Source: Amphritea japonica ATCC BAA-1530 (GTDB taxonomy: Bacteria; Pseudomonadota; Gammaproteobacteria; Pseudomonadales; Balneatricaceae). From it: a DNA stretch of 64,000 nucleotides. Where the stretch lies: assembly GCF_016592435.1 (NCBI RefSeq), contig NZ_AP014545.1, positions 124,001 through 188,000 on the forward strand, in the 5' to 3' direction. The translations under genes and the position numbers were made by a program. Positions 47,883-56,513 of this stretch are shown here, one piece after another. Numbering within the stretch: the first letter of the stretch is position 1; every line of letters starts with the position of its first letter. The notes below the pieces were generated by a model. The model saw nothing but the letters and a program-made list of their open reading frames with translations. It searched no databases and was not told where the DNA came from.

Positions 47883-48134
47883 TCAAATATCACAACGTCC
47901 CGGGCAGCCACCACCGGTCATACAGGGTGGTGCCTCAGCGTTTTTAAGGGTTTTATTGCTGATCACGCCACCGGTGCTCAGTAACTTGGTTATTGGCGCA
48001 TCTGCAGGCGTACTGCCGCTATCAAAACCACCGACGTCACAGAGATCGGCCCAGCTTGAAAGTTTCAGGGCTATCGGGTGCCGTACTTCAAATATTTCAC
48101 CGGTGGTGTCACAACGATAATCATAAACCGGCAT
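47883..48134 (-). CDS. FmdB-like zinc-ribbon protein
   Basis: 83 residues starting MPVYDYRCDTTGEIFEVRHP, the FmdB/putative-regulatory zinc-ribbon signature. The middle reads DLCDVGGFDSGSTPADAPITKLLSTGGVISN, as in the proteobacterial variant, and the tail is Gly/Cys-rich (PCMTGGGCPGRC). GGGAG is six bases before the ATG at 48134. Cotranscribed with the b562-like gene. Role unknown. Confidence 0.82.
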   Translation of the reverse strand: MPVYDYRCDTTGEIFEVRHPIALKLSSWADLCDVGGFDSGSTPADAPITKLLSTGGVISNKTLKNAEAPPCMTGGGCPGRCDI

Positions 48135-48400
48135 AAAGCTCTCCCTGTAACATCTATCTTTCTCCATATAACTACTGGAATTTACGGACTATTTATTCCT
48201 AATCACCCAGAGGTGGCTGTCCAGTGAGCATTGATGCAGGGAATATAGCGTAAACAGAGCAGGTAGCACAGGCTAACTTTCAGGCTGCTCTGAATATGGT
48301 AGCTGTCTATACTGAATCTGTACTATAGGAATTTTGTAAACCCAGTAAGCCTAACCTGAACGAACATATGACGTCGAGATAATAAACCGGGGACCCGAGA

Positions 48401-48742
48401 ATGACCGAACAATCGTTAACTAATCGCTCCTGTATTCCCTGCGATGGAGGTATGACGGTGCTGAACCATGATGAAGTTATGCATCTGTTATCCCAGCTGG
48501 ATTCCGGTTGGCAGCTTGATGCCCGGTCCCGGGTAATTTCTAAAGATTTTCGTTTCAAAGGCTTTTATCGGACGATGGCGTTCGTGAATGCACTGGCCTG
48601 GATTGCCAATAATGAAAATCATCATCCGGATTTCGAAGTAGGTTATAACTATTGTCGGGTACGTTTTAGTACTCATGCGCTGGATGGGTTGTCTGAGAAT
48701 GACTTCATCTGCGCGGCAAAAGTGGATGCATTGAACCCTTAA
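48401..48742 (+). CDS. phhB: Pterin-4a-carbinolamine dehydratase
   Basis: 113 residues. Recycles the pterin product of aromatic amino acid hydroxylases. The active-site block ENHHPDFEVGYNYCRVRFSTH is complete and the N-terminal CIPCDGG is usual in bacterial members. No phenylalanine hydroxylase gene lies beside it. Confidence 0.94.
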   Translation: MTEQSLTNRSCIPCDGGMTVLNHDEVMHLLSQLDSGWQLDARSRVISKDFRFKGFYRTMAFVNALAWIANNENHHPDFEVGYNYCRVRFSTHALDGLSENDFICAAKVDALNP

Positions 48743-48895
48743 AAGGCTACAACGGTTGTCCTTAGTTTCAATAGCTAGATCCTCATCAGCATTTTGTTTT
48801 GATTCAGCTTTTATCTGCGATAATGTCCACAGACGTAAAATGCCCTCATTACGACAGCTAGTAAAATCACCGGGGGCTCATAGGGAGAGATTTGG

Positions 48896-49528
48896 ATGGC
48901 GTCACCTTTTTTAGTGCGTCTGCTTAGCTTGGGGCTAGTGCTTAGTTTAACGGGGTGTGCGACCCTTGATCGGGAAGATTGCCTGACCGCAAACTGGGAA
49001 CTGATTGGATTTAATGATGGCGTAGTCGGACGCTCTGCAGAACGATTAGAGCAACACCGGGAAGCCTGTTCTGAGTATGGTGTTGTGCCGCAGATGGAGG
49101 ACTACCTACAGGGTTATGACCGGGGAACTGATCGCTATTGTACGGCGGCGAATGGTTATAAAATAGCGCGTGCGGGGCAGGCTTATACATCGGCCTGTAT
49201 TGCGGATTACTATCCCGGTTTTGAACGGGGTTTTGAGTTGGGTCAAGAGGCTTTCGAGCAGGTTGATCGGGTGAAACGAATGACTAAAACGCTTCAGCAA
49301 CTCAGGAAAGAGCAGCGTGCTGATGAAAGTGAAGTCAGTGAAAAGCGAGACCAACTGATCGCGGATGGAATCTCATCAGATCAACGCGCTGGTCTACTTT
49401 TGGACATAGATGAACTGCAGCAACAGGTGGCTCGCCGTTCCCGTCAGATCAAGCAGCAAAAGCACAAAGTTGATATGGAGCGTCGCTATCTTCGACAGCT
49501 GGAAGCGGATCTTCGCCAACAGTTATAG
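48896..49528 (+). CDS. DUF2799 lipoprotein
   Basis: 210 residues. Lipobox LTGC (Cys about 21). The DUF2799 core follows (NWELIGFNDGVVGR, YGVVPQMEDYLQGYDRG, and YCTAANGYKIARAG), then a long charged coiled-coil region (about 115-210). Probably anchored in the outer membrane with a helical stalk in the periplasm. Function unknown. GGGAGAGA lies before the ATG. Confidence 0.85.
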   Translation: MASPFLVRLLSLGLVLSLTGCATLDREDCLTANWELIGFNDGVVGRSAERLEQHREACSEYGVVPQMEDYLQGYDRGTDRYCTAANGYKIARAGQAYTSACIADYYPGFERGFELGQEAFEQVDRVKRMTKTLQQLRKEQRADESEVSEKRDQLIADGISSDQRAGLLLDIDELQQQVARRSRQIKQQKHKVDMERRYLRQLEADLRQQL

Positions 49529-49603
49529 CGGGATAAAAAAGCCTTGTCGGGAGACCGGGTATAAACTTTACTTCAGGGTAAACTTGATGAAAGTGGGAGT
49601 ATG

Positions 49604-49670
49604 ATAGGGACGTTAACTCTATAACGTCCCTATCCAGTGAGGTCCAGTTGGAGCCTGATTCAACCGGACC
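49604..49670. terminator. Two adjacent hairpins between convergent genes
   Basis: ATAGGGACGTTA/TAACGTCCCTAT (49604-49633) is a perfect 12-bp stem; GGTCC-A-GTTG / CAAC-C-GGACC (49641-49670) is a second stem with one internal mismatch. Neither has a strong T-run. They probably act together to end transcription from both sides. Confidence 0.55.
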
Positions 49671-49714
49671 TTCAATGATACCTCCTGGTGTTACTCTTTT
49701 TTGAAGTGAAGATA

Positions 49715-50173
49715 TTAACGACGCATCTCTAGGTATTTCTCCTGTTGTTCAGGAGTCAGAATTTCAAACATCGCTTTCTTTTGTTGAGCGCGCATCTGTA
49801 TCATTTCGGCGGTTTTTTCTTGTGCCTGGGTTACCAATGCTGCTACTTGTTGGTCGTAATCAGCGGCATTGACCTCCAGATCTTTAAACGCGTTATGCAT
49901 CCCTCTCATTCCGCCGCGCTGATCTTTCATCTGTGCGCGTTTGTTTTTCATTAATGCCTGCATCTGGCTTTTTTGTTCGTCACTGAGTTCCAGCTCGTCA
50001 GCCATTCTGGACATTCGCATATCATGTCTACCCTCCATCTGCTCATACTTCCCGTGGCGTCCTTCGCCTCCACCGCAGCGTTCCCAGTCGCCTTTAGCTG
50101 AGGCGATGCCTGCGGTTAGGGCGCCAGCGCCAATAATTGCTGCAGTGATACCAATAATGAGTTGTTTACGCAT
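49715..50173 (-). CDS. CpxP/Spy-like periplasmic stress protein (LTxxQ family)
   Basis: 152 residues. Signal peptide about 1-26. The mature protein starts with a His/Gly/charged stretch (about 28-55) and has two LTxxQ-like motifs: LSDEQKSQM (about 63) and LTPEQQEKY (about 140). In E. coli, CpxP inhibits the CpxA sensor and Spy is a periplasmic chaperone. It is divergent from a cpxR-cpxA-like pair with a triple GTAAA site between, so this is probably the CpxP of that system. Confidence 0.85.
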   Translation of the reverse strand: MRKQLIIGITAAIIGAGALTAGIASAKGDWERCGGGEGRHGKYEQMEGRHDMRMSRMADELELSDEQKSQMQALMKNKRAQMKDQRGGMRGMHNAFKDLEVNAADYDQQVAALVTQAQEKTAEMIQMRAQQKKAMFEILTPEQQEKYLEMRR

Positions 50174-50239
50174 GGTCGTTCTCCTGAAATATTGTTCGTT
50201 TTGATGGGTGTAGTATGCGTCGTAGCCCTGCTAAGTTGG

Positions 50240-50265
50240 GTAAAGGCGGTGTAAAGTTTGGTAAA
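50240..50265 (+). promoter_or_regulatory. Triple CpxR-box (GTAAA repeats)
   Basis: GTAAA occurs at 50240-50244, 50251-50255 and 50261-50265, spaced by 6 and 5 bases. The E. coli CpxR consensus is GTAAA-N5-GTAAA. It lies between the cpxP-like gene and cpxR and could control both. Confidence 0.75.
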
Positions 50266-50336
50266 GGCCTCTGGAGGTAGATGCAATTTATCTATGGCTT
50301 CATTACTCTGGGGCTATCTGAACAGAGAACATAATT

Positions 50337-51038
50337 ATGAATGACACCGTTAAGCTACTTCTGGTTGATGATGATAAAGAGTTGTGCGAACTGATGGCGC
50401 AGTATTTAACATCAGAAGGTTTTGAGGTGAATGTTGCCCACAGTGCTGAACAGGCTTTGCCGTTACTGGAAAAGGCGGATAGTTACGACCTGCTTATTTT
50501 TGACATTATGATGCCTGGGTTAAGCGGGCTTGAGTTGCTGCAGCAGGTGCGGCCTCGTATTACCACTCCAGTTATTATGCTCACAGGCAGGGGCGAAGAT
50601 ATAGATCGGATTATTGGTCTGGAGATGGGGGCTGATGATTACCTGGGAAAGCCATGTAACCCCCGGGAGTTAGTTGCCCGGATTCGTGCAGTCTTGCGTC
50701 GTAGCGTACAAGTGCCAGCGCCTGCGGCGGGACCTGATCACTTAAGCATCCATGGGATTGAGTTGAATTTTGGCAAGCGGCAGGTACGCATCGCTGAGAT
50801 CGAACTGGAGCTGACCAGTGCTGAATTTAATGTTCTGGCTGAGCTGATGCAGGCGGCAGGCAACATCGTCAGTAAAGATGAGCTGACCGAAAAAGTGCTG
50901 CATCGAAAACTCACCGCTTATGATCGGGCAATCGATGTGCATGTCAGTCGTGTAAGACAGAAGCTGGCTGTAGTCTTGCCTGATAGCGAGTTGATAAAGA
51001 CTGTTCGTGGGGCGGGTTATATGTTGGTAAAAGCGTGA
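50337..51038 (+). CDS. cpxR: Response regulator, OmpR family, CpxR-like
   Basis: 233 residues. Receiver domain with phospho-acceptor Asp in LIFDIMMPGLSG (about 55), acidic pair VDDD near the start, and Lys in GADDYLGKPCN. OmpR-type winged helix at the C-terminus (DVHVSRVRQKL and VRGAGYMLV). Sequence and the neighbouring cpxP-like gene support CpxR. 16 bp before the sensor gene. Confidence 0.88.
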   Translation: MNDTVKLLLVDDDKELCELMAQYLTSEGFEVNVAHSAEQALPLLEKADSYDLLIFDIMMPGLSGLELLQQVRPRITTPVIMLTGRGEDIDRIIGLEMGADDYLGKPCNPRELVARIRAVLRRSVQVPAPAAGPDHLSIHGIELNFGKRQVRIAEIELELTSAEFNVLAELMQAAGNIVSKDELTEKVLHRKLTAYDRAIDVHVSRVRQKLAVVLPDSELIKTVRGAGYMLVKA

Positions 51039-51054
51039 TGAGGTTGTTTAACTG

Positions 51055-52371
51055 ATGAAGATTCGCTGGTATAAACGGCTGTTTCTAAAGATATTTATGA
51101 CGGTCTGGCTGACAAGTTTTCTGGTAATCGCTTTGACTGCCTTTGTGATTGGTCATTTGTCAGAACAGGAGCGCTATCGCGATGTCCTCAGTGCGAAGGC
51201 ACTGGGGCAGGCGGAGTTGCTGGTTGATCGCTATGAGCGAACAGGGCGGTTACCGTCGCCCAAACCGCCACGAGACAGGCGACATTTTCATAATGATCGG
51301 GATGACCATCAGGAGAGGCGATATTTTCCACCTAAACTACAGATTCAGGAAAAATCGAGTGGTCAGGTAATCTATGGAACCAAGGATGAGAGAGAGTTTC
51401 GTAATCCTATGGTTCTGAGCCTGGTGTCTGATACCCGGCAAGAGTATCGCGTGGTTGTTGAGACCGATATCCGTCCCACACTGGTGGCTAAATTATTTGG
51501 CTTTTTTCTTTCTGTACAGATCGTACTGCTGATAGTCGTGGCGGGAATCGCTGCATTATTGATCAGCTTAATGGTGGTGCGTCCCGTCAATCGCCTACGA
51601 CAGTACACCCGGGACCTTTATACGGGGGATCTGAGTGCCCGAACCGATGATTGTCTGAGCCGCAGAGGAGACGAAATTGGTGAGCTGAGCCGGGAATTTA
51701 ACCGGATGGCGGAATATGTAGAACAAACGTTGCAGTCAAATCAGCACCTGTTACAGGATGTTTCCCATGAGCTGCGTGCGCCTCTGGCACGTTTGCAGAT
51801 GGCTGCGGGCCTGGCTGGTCAACACCTTCCTGAAGAGGATAGGGAATATATTGAACGTATAAATCTGGAGTGTGACAGGATAAATCGATTGATCGATGAG
51901 ATTCTGAGTCTGTCGCGACTGGAACAGATGGAAGTATCCGATCAGGATTTCGCATTGAACTCCGTGATTGATACCCTGGCGCAGGATTACCAGTTTAGCG
52001 CTGCCGAACACCCATTGATCTGGACCCCCGTTGATTATCGCCTTAAAGGAAACCCGGCGCTGCTGGAAAGGGCGTTGAATAATATCTTAGGTAATGCGGT
52101 GAAGCATACCCCTGAGGGTACTGAGATCTGTATCAGCGCCGAGCAGCTCGACGGCAAGCTAAGTATCTCTGTAGAGGATAAGGGGCCAGGGCTGAGTCAG
52201 GAACAGCTGGATAAGATGTTTAAACCTTTTGTGCGCTTTACGGAACAACAGAACGGATATGGTCTGGGACTGAGTATTGCTCAAAGGGCGGTTCAGCTTT
52301 TGGGTGGCAGCTTATCTGCTCGTAGTAAGCCGGGAGCCGGTTTAACGTTGTTACTGGAGTTCCCGCTCTGA
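51055..52371 (+). CDS. cpxA: Sensor histidine kinase, CpxA-like
   Basis: 438 residues. Two membrane helices (about 10-32 and 150-175), with a periplasmic region of about 115 residues between them that contains a short His/Asp/Arg-rich run near residues 75-95. HAMP linker, phospho-acceptor His in VSHELRAPLARL (about 243), N box NILGNAVKHTPEG, G boxes VEDKGPGLS and GYGLGLSIAQ. The periplasmic region is unlike classical CpxA in its charged insert and could sense metal or pH. Its last 21 bases overlap the convergent GGDEF-EAL gene. Confidence 0.86.
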   Translation: MKIRWYKRLFLKIFMTVWLTSFLVIALTAFVIGHLSEQERYRDVLSAKALGQAELLVDRYERTGRLPSPKPPRDRRHFHNDRDDHQERRYFPPKLQIQEKSSGQVIYGTKDEREFRNPMVLSLVSDTRQEYRVVVETDIRPTLVAKLFGFFLSVQIVLLIVVAGIAALLISLMVVRPVNRLRQYTRDLYTGDLSARTDDCLSRRGDEIGELSREFNRMAEYVEQTLQSNQHLLQDVSHELRAPLARLQMAAGLAGQHLPEEDREYIERINLECDRINRLIDEILSLSRLEQMEVSDQDFALNSVIDTLAQDYQFSAAEHPLIWTPVDYRLKGNPALLERALNNILGNAVKHTPEGTEICISAEQLDGKLSISVEDKGPGLSQEQLDKMFKPFVRFTEQQNGYGLGLSIAQRAVQLLGGSLSARSKPGAGLTLLLEFPL

Positions 52372-55104
52372 AGCCGATTCTGTTTCGAGTGAATCGTTAA
52401 GAATACTGTCTATGGGCTCTGGACGACTGATCGCATACCCCTGAGCGTAATCAACGCCGAGATGCTTCAGCCGAGCCATAATCAGATCATTTTCAACGAA
52501 CTCTGCAATCGTTTCCATTTTCATTATATGGCCGATCTCATTGATAGAACGCACCATCGCTTCATCAATGGGGTCGGTGATAATATCCCGGACAAACATA
52601 CCGTCTATTTTTAGAAGGTCTACCGGTAGATTTTTCAGGTAGGCAAAAGAAGACAGGCCGCTGCCAAAATCATCCAAAGCAAAGCGGCAGCCCAGTTTTT
52701 TCAAAGATTTTATGAATATTTTAGCGTCTTTGAGGTTTGCGATCGCTGCGGTTTCAGTGATTTCAAACTTAATCATTCGGGCGGGCACTAAGCCTTGCTC
52801 AATGCTGCGGATAATATACCCGAGCAGTGTGTCATCTCCAAGAGACTGTCCTGAAAGGTTGATTGCCAGGCTGTCGACATGTTCAAGCTTATCAATATTT
52901 ATAGATATCCATTGCAGGGTATTCTGAATCACCCAATGGTCGATCTGAGCGGCCAGATTATAGCGCTCAGCAGCGGGAAGGAAGGCGCCGGGAGGTACTA
53001 TATTGCCAGAGGGGCTGAGTAAACGGATCAGGATTTCGTAACCGTGTTTTTTATCCTGTTGCAGAGGGACAATCGGCTGAGCATAAAGCCGGAACCTGTT
53101 TTCATCGAGGGCCGTACGTATCTCGCTGGCCCATTGAATATAGCCCTTATGAATCAGTTGCTGTTCATCGTTATCATTATGTATGTGAACTTTATTTCGG
53201 CCAGTATCTTTTGCTGTATAGCAGGCGGTATCGACCTCTTTCATCGCTTCAACAGCGGTTTCTGTGTTGTGGTCAACGGCGGTGAGGCCGACACTGATCT
53301 CTACCGGGAAGCTTCGATCCTCCCACTGAAAGCGGAAGCGCTTCAGGTGCTGCATTATTGATTGAACTGCCCGTTCAGCCTGCGCCAGACTGGCATTCTC
53401 AAATAACATCAAAAACTCATCGCTACCGGGGCGTGCAAGGATATCGCGACTGCGAATCTTATCCCGAATCAGGTGACTGACCTGTCGAAGCAGTTCATCG
53501 CCGGCGATATGGCCACAGGTGTCATTGATAATCTTGAACTGATCTATATCGATAAAACACAGTGCATGATGAGAATGATGCTTTCGCGCGTGTTGTACCG
53601 TCAGCTCTAATTCTTTTTCAAACTGACGACGATTCAGGAGTCCGGTTAATAGGTCATGGGTGGTTTGAAAGTTGATTTCATCTGAAATTCGCCGGACTTC
53701 GGTGATATCCTCCTGCTGGGCAATAAAGTGCGTGATGTCGCCCTGGCTATTGGTGATAGGAGAGATGATCTCTTCAGCCCAGTAGAGCTCTCCATTCTTC
53801 TTCTTGTTATGAAATACGCCACGCCACTCTTGCCCTGAAAGTAGCGTTTCCCATAAGTCGGTGTAGATCTCTTTAGCGGTTTCGCCAGAATTCAGCATGC
53901 GGGGAGTTTTACCCAGAACCTCTTCAGGATCGTAACCGGTTATATCTGTGAAACGGTGGTTAACATACTCGATCTGGCCGTTAACATCGGTAATAACAAC
54001 CACATTAGGACTTTGCTCAACGGCCATAGAGAGCTTTCTCAGTGTGCTGGTGGTACTTTGTTGCTCTGTCGCATCGTTAAAAACCGCAACTCCTCCGTTA
54101 ATGTTACCCAGGCTATCCCGCATCGGCACAAATTCGGCGATCAGGTAGATACTCTTGTGCCCGGTGACAGAGGTGTAAGGCCCCTCGAACTGCCCCACCT
54201 TTCCCTGTAAAGAGTCGCGGAGTGCATTGAGCAGCTGCGTGTCTTCTAAGTTTTCTAGCATGTTGAAGCCGACAAGTACCTCTTCGGTACTGCCAATAAT
54301 TTCGATAAAGCGCTGGTTCATCATTGTCAGGACTGAGTTCTGATCGTAGTGAAATATTCCCACCGGAGAGTGTTCAATAATTGAGCTGAGCTGTTTTTCA
54401 CTGGCGTGTAGTTGTTGAGTGCGTTCGCTGACGCTTTCTTCCAGCTCTTTGGCCCAGCGCCGTTGAGCGGCGGAAAAGGAAAACATCACGGGAAGCAGAA
54501 ATAATAGGAATACGCTCGCAAACATGACTTGCTGGATGAGTCGCTGCTTCAACATCGATTCGATATGACCGATTTCAATATCTGCAGCGGTAATAAACGC
54601 TGTGCCATCGGGTGATAACTGTGGGATAAATACGCTACGGAAATGCCCCCATTTATCCTTTATTTCAAGAAATAATGAAGTGCTATCGAGGAATGCTTTT
54701 TCTATTTTCGGGTCAGCATCGTCGTAAGGGTCGAAGTAACTATACAATTCTTCCCCGGCTTGCAGCTCTGATTCAGTTGCACTCGAGCTCGTAAAATAGA
54801 GTTTATTGCCTTGTTTAAGCAGCGTATAGATATAGATAACATCGGTATTACGAATGTATTGTGAGAGCTGAAGTGTATTGGCCAGGTCGTTTGCTGGTTT
54901 GATATCGCCTGGCGCCATCCCCTGATGATGAAAATTATCGGGTAACAGAAGGGGGGCGGCCAGCGCGTTAGTGACTAACGCGCTATCTATCTGTTGATAG
55001 ATTCGGTCTTTCTCGCGTGAGTAATCCCAGGCGAGATAAACCAGCACCCAGATAACATAGACCAGGACAGCGATGTAAACCCGGTTACTCATTTTGAAAG
55101 TCAT
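52351..55104 (-). CDS. PAS-GGDEF-EAL membrane c-di-GMP protein
   Basis: 917 residues. Membrane helix about 9-28, a periplasmic sensory region to about 190, second helix (LIQQVMFASVFLLFLLPVMF), then two PAS domains (about 230-350 and 355-475), a GGDEF domain with motif GSDEF and an intact RSRD inhibitory site, and an EAL domain with motif EILIRL. The other EAL residues are kept (NLSGQ, EITET, DDFGSG, LLKIDG, late Glu). Phosphodiesterase activity is likely; cyclase activity is doubtful because the first Gly pair is GS. First ATG used, though no clear SD is seen. Confidence 0.88.
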   Translation of the reverse strand: MTFKMSNRVYIAVLVYVIWVLVYLAWDYSREKDRIYQQIDSALVTNALAAPLLLPDNFHHQGMAPGDIKPANDLANTLQLSQYIRNTDVIYIYTLLKQGNKLYFTSSSATESELQAGEELYSYFDPYDDADPKIEKAFLDSTSLFLEIKDKWGHFRSVFIPQLSPDGTAFITAADIEIGHIESMLKQRLIQQVMFASVFLLFLLPVMFSFSAAQRRWAKELEESVSERTQQLHASEKQLSSIIEHSPVGIFHYDQNSVLTMMNQRFIEIIGSTEEVLVGFNMLENLEDTQLLNALRDSLQGKVGQFEGPYTSVTGHKSIYLIAEFVPMRDSLGNINGGVAVFNDATEQQSTTSTLRKLSMAVEQSPNVVVITDVNGQIEYVNHRFTDITGYDPEEVLGKTPRMLNSGETAKEIYTDLWETLLSGQEWRGVFHNKKKNGELYWAEEIISPITNSQGDITHFIAQQEDITEVRRISDEINFQTTHDLLTGLLNRRQFEKELELTVQHARKHHSHHALCFIDIDQFKIINDTCGHIAGDELLRQVSHLIRDKIRSRDILARPGSDEFLMLFENASLAQAERAVQSIMQHLKRFRFQWEDRSFPVEISVGLTAVDHNTETAVEAMKEVDTACYTAKDTGRNKVHIHNDNDEQQLIHKGYIQWASEIRTALDENRFRLYAQPIVPLQQDKKHGYEILIRLLSPSGNIVPPGAFLPAAERYNLAAQIDHWVIQNTLQWISINIDKLEHVDSLAINLSGQSLGDDTLLGYIIRSIEQGLVPARMIKFEITETAAIANLKDAKIFIKSLKKLGCRFALDDFGSGLSSFAYLKNLPVDLLKIDGMFVRDIITDPIDEAMVRSINEIGHIMKMETIAEFVENDLIMARLKHLGVDYAQGYAISRPEPIDSILNDSLETESASERELQ

Positions 55105-55144
55105 AGGTGCAGTATAGGTTTTTATCCACTAAAAGCTTTGCTTC

Positions 55145-56491
55145 TTATACCTGAAATGAGTAGAGACCGGGTAATTCGAGAATAAGAGCGAGCTCCTCCA
55201 GCGCCATCTGGATCTCACTGGGCAGGTCCGGATCTGCCAGGTCCTCAGGTCTTAGTTCTTCCCGGTAGTGTTTTTCAATCCAGTTTTTTAGCCGGGTATA
55301 CAAGTTTAAATCGAGAAAAACGGCAGGGTGAGTAGCGCTCAACTCTGCTTTACTCATCGGTACCCGTAAGCGCAGGCAGGCCGGCCCTCCACCATTATTC
55401 ATGCTCTGGGTCAGATCGATATATTCGACCCCGGTGACAGGGTTATCACTCTGAATTAGCCACTCTATAGCCTGCTTTGTTCGATTAGATTGCAAACAGT
55501 TAGTAGGGGCGAGCAACCGCATATTTTGATCGTCCATACTGATTAGCTGACTGTTGAATAGATAGCTGGATACCGCTTCGCTGACGGTTAGCTGGGTATC
55601 GCCGAACTCTGTAACGATCAGCGATGGAGAGGTATAAGGGTTTAACTGATGCCACTGTTTGCGCAGCGCTTTCAGCTGTTCTTTCTGGTTAACCAGCGCC
55701 TGTTGGTGCAGCATGAGAAAGTTTCGGTGGCCAACGGCGATAACGTCATTATGGAATACGCCCTGATCAATAACTTTTGGGTTTTGCTGGGCTAATAGCT
55801 GATTGTTGGCAGGTAGCATGTGCTGGCGAGCTATGACTTCAGAAGCAGCGTAGGTCTGACGGGCAGGATAAATCAGAGGTGCGATGCTGTCATGGCCCCG
55901 ACCGTATACGAATAAGTTGATGCCGGGCTGGTTATGATTGCGGCAGAGCCGGGTGTGATTGGCTGCTCCTTCATCGGCAAAGTCAGTCTGGCCTGGTAGG
56001 GGTGAGTGATGATAAAAATAACTGGGATCGTTAAAAATACGCTGCAACAACGGGGCGATAAAGGCGGCTTCGATGGAACGATGTAAGGTAGTGATCAAAT
56101 TTGCCGGGGTGAAATGGATTTTACCGTCAGAGCTATCGGCACTGGCGGTGACAGTAGCGGCATTGGCGGCCCACATAGTAGACGCTGAGTAACAGGCAGC
56201 GAGTAGATGGGGGGCTTGGCTGAATGCTTGTGTGACAATGTTCTTGGTAGAGCCGGAGAACCCGAGGTTGCGCAAAGTTGTTATATCGGGTCGTGGCGCG
56301 GGTGGCAATACGCCCTGCGGTTGCCCTAGTTGCACCAGACGCCACATTTTTTCCAGCCCCTGCAACGCGGCCAAACGAGGAAAAGCTACGGCTCCTCTAT
56401 GTTTATCTGAAGCAATATTTCCCCGAGATAGCCCGGCATAGTTATGGCTGGGGCCGATTAGTCCATCAAAATTAACCTCCTGATACTGCAT
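55145..56491 (-). CDS. astB: N-succinylarginine dihydrolase AstB
   Basis: 448 residues. Second step of the AST pathway: succinylarginine to succinylornithine, CO2 and ammonia. Start MQYQEVNFDGLIGPSHNYAG is diagnostic. Catalytic Cys in NNGGGPACLRLRVP and His in GVFHNDVIAVGHRNF. The ATG at 56491 follows GGGAG; the frame is open 78 bases further upstream over the end of astD. Last gene of the operon; no astE follows. Confidence 0.96.
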   Translation of the reverse strand: MQYQEVNFDGLIGPSHNYAGLSRGNIASDKHRGAVAFPRLAALQGLEKMWRLVQLGQPQGVLPPAPRPDITTLRNLGFSGSTKNIVTQAFSQAPHLLAACYSASTMWAANAATVTASADSSDGKIHFTPANLITTLHRSIEAAFIAPLLQRIFNDPSYFYHHSPLPGQTDFADEGAANHTRLCRNHNQPGINLFVYGRGHDSIAPLIYPARQTYAASEVIARQHMLPANNQLLAQQNPKVIDQGVFHNDVIAVGHRNFLMLHQQALVNQKEQLKALRKQWHQLNPYTSPSLIVTEFGDTQLTVSEAVSSYLFNSQLISMDDQNMRLLAPTNCLQSNRTKQAIEWLIQSDNPVTGVEYIDLTQSMNNGGGPACLRLRVPMSKAELSATHPAVFLDLNLYTRLKNWIEKHYREELRPEDLADPDLPSEIQMALEELALILELPGLYSFQV

Positions 56492-56513
56492 AACATAGCT
56501 CCCTGAATCCTGA

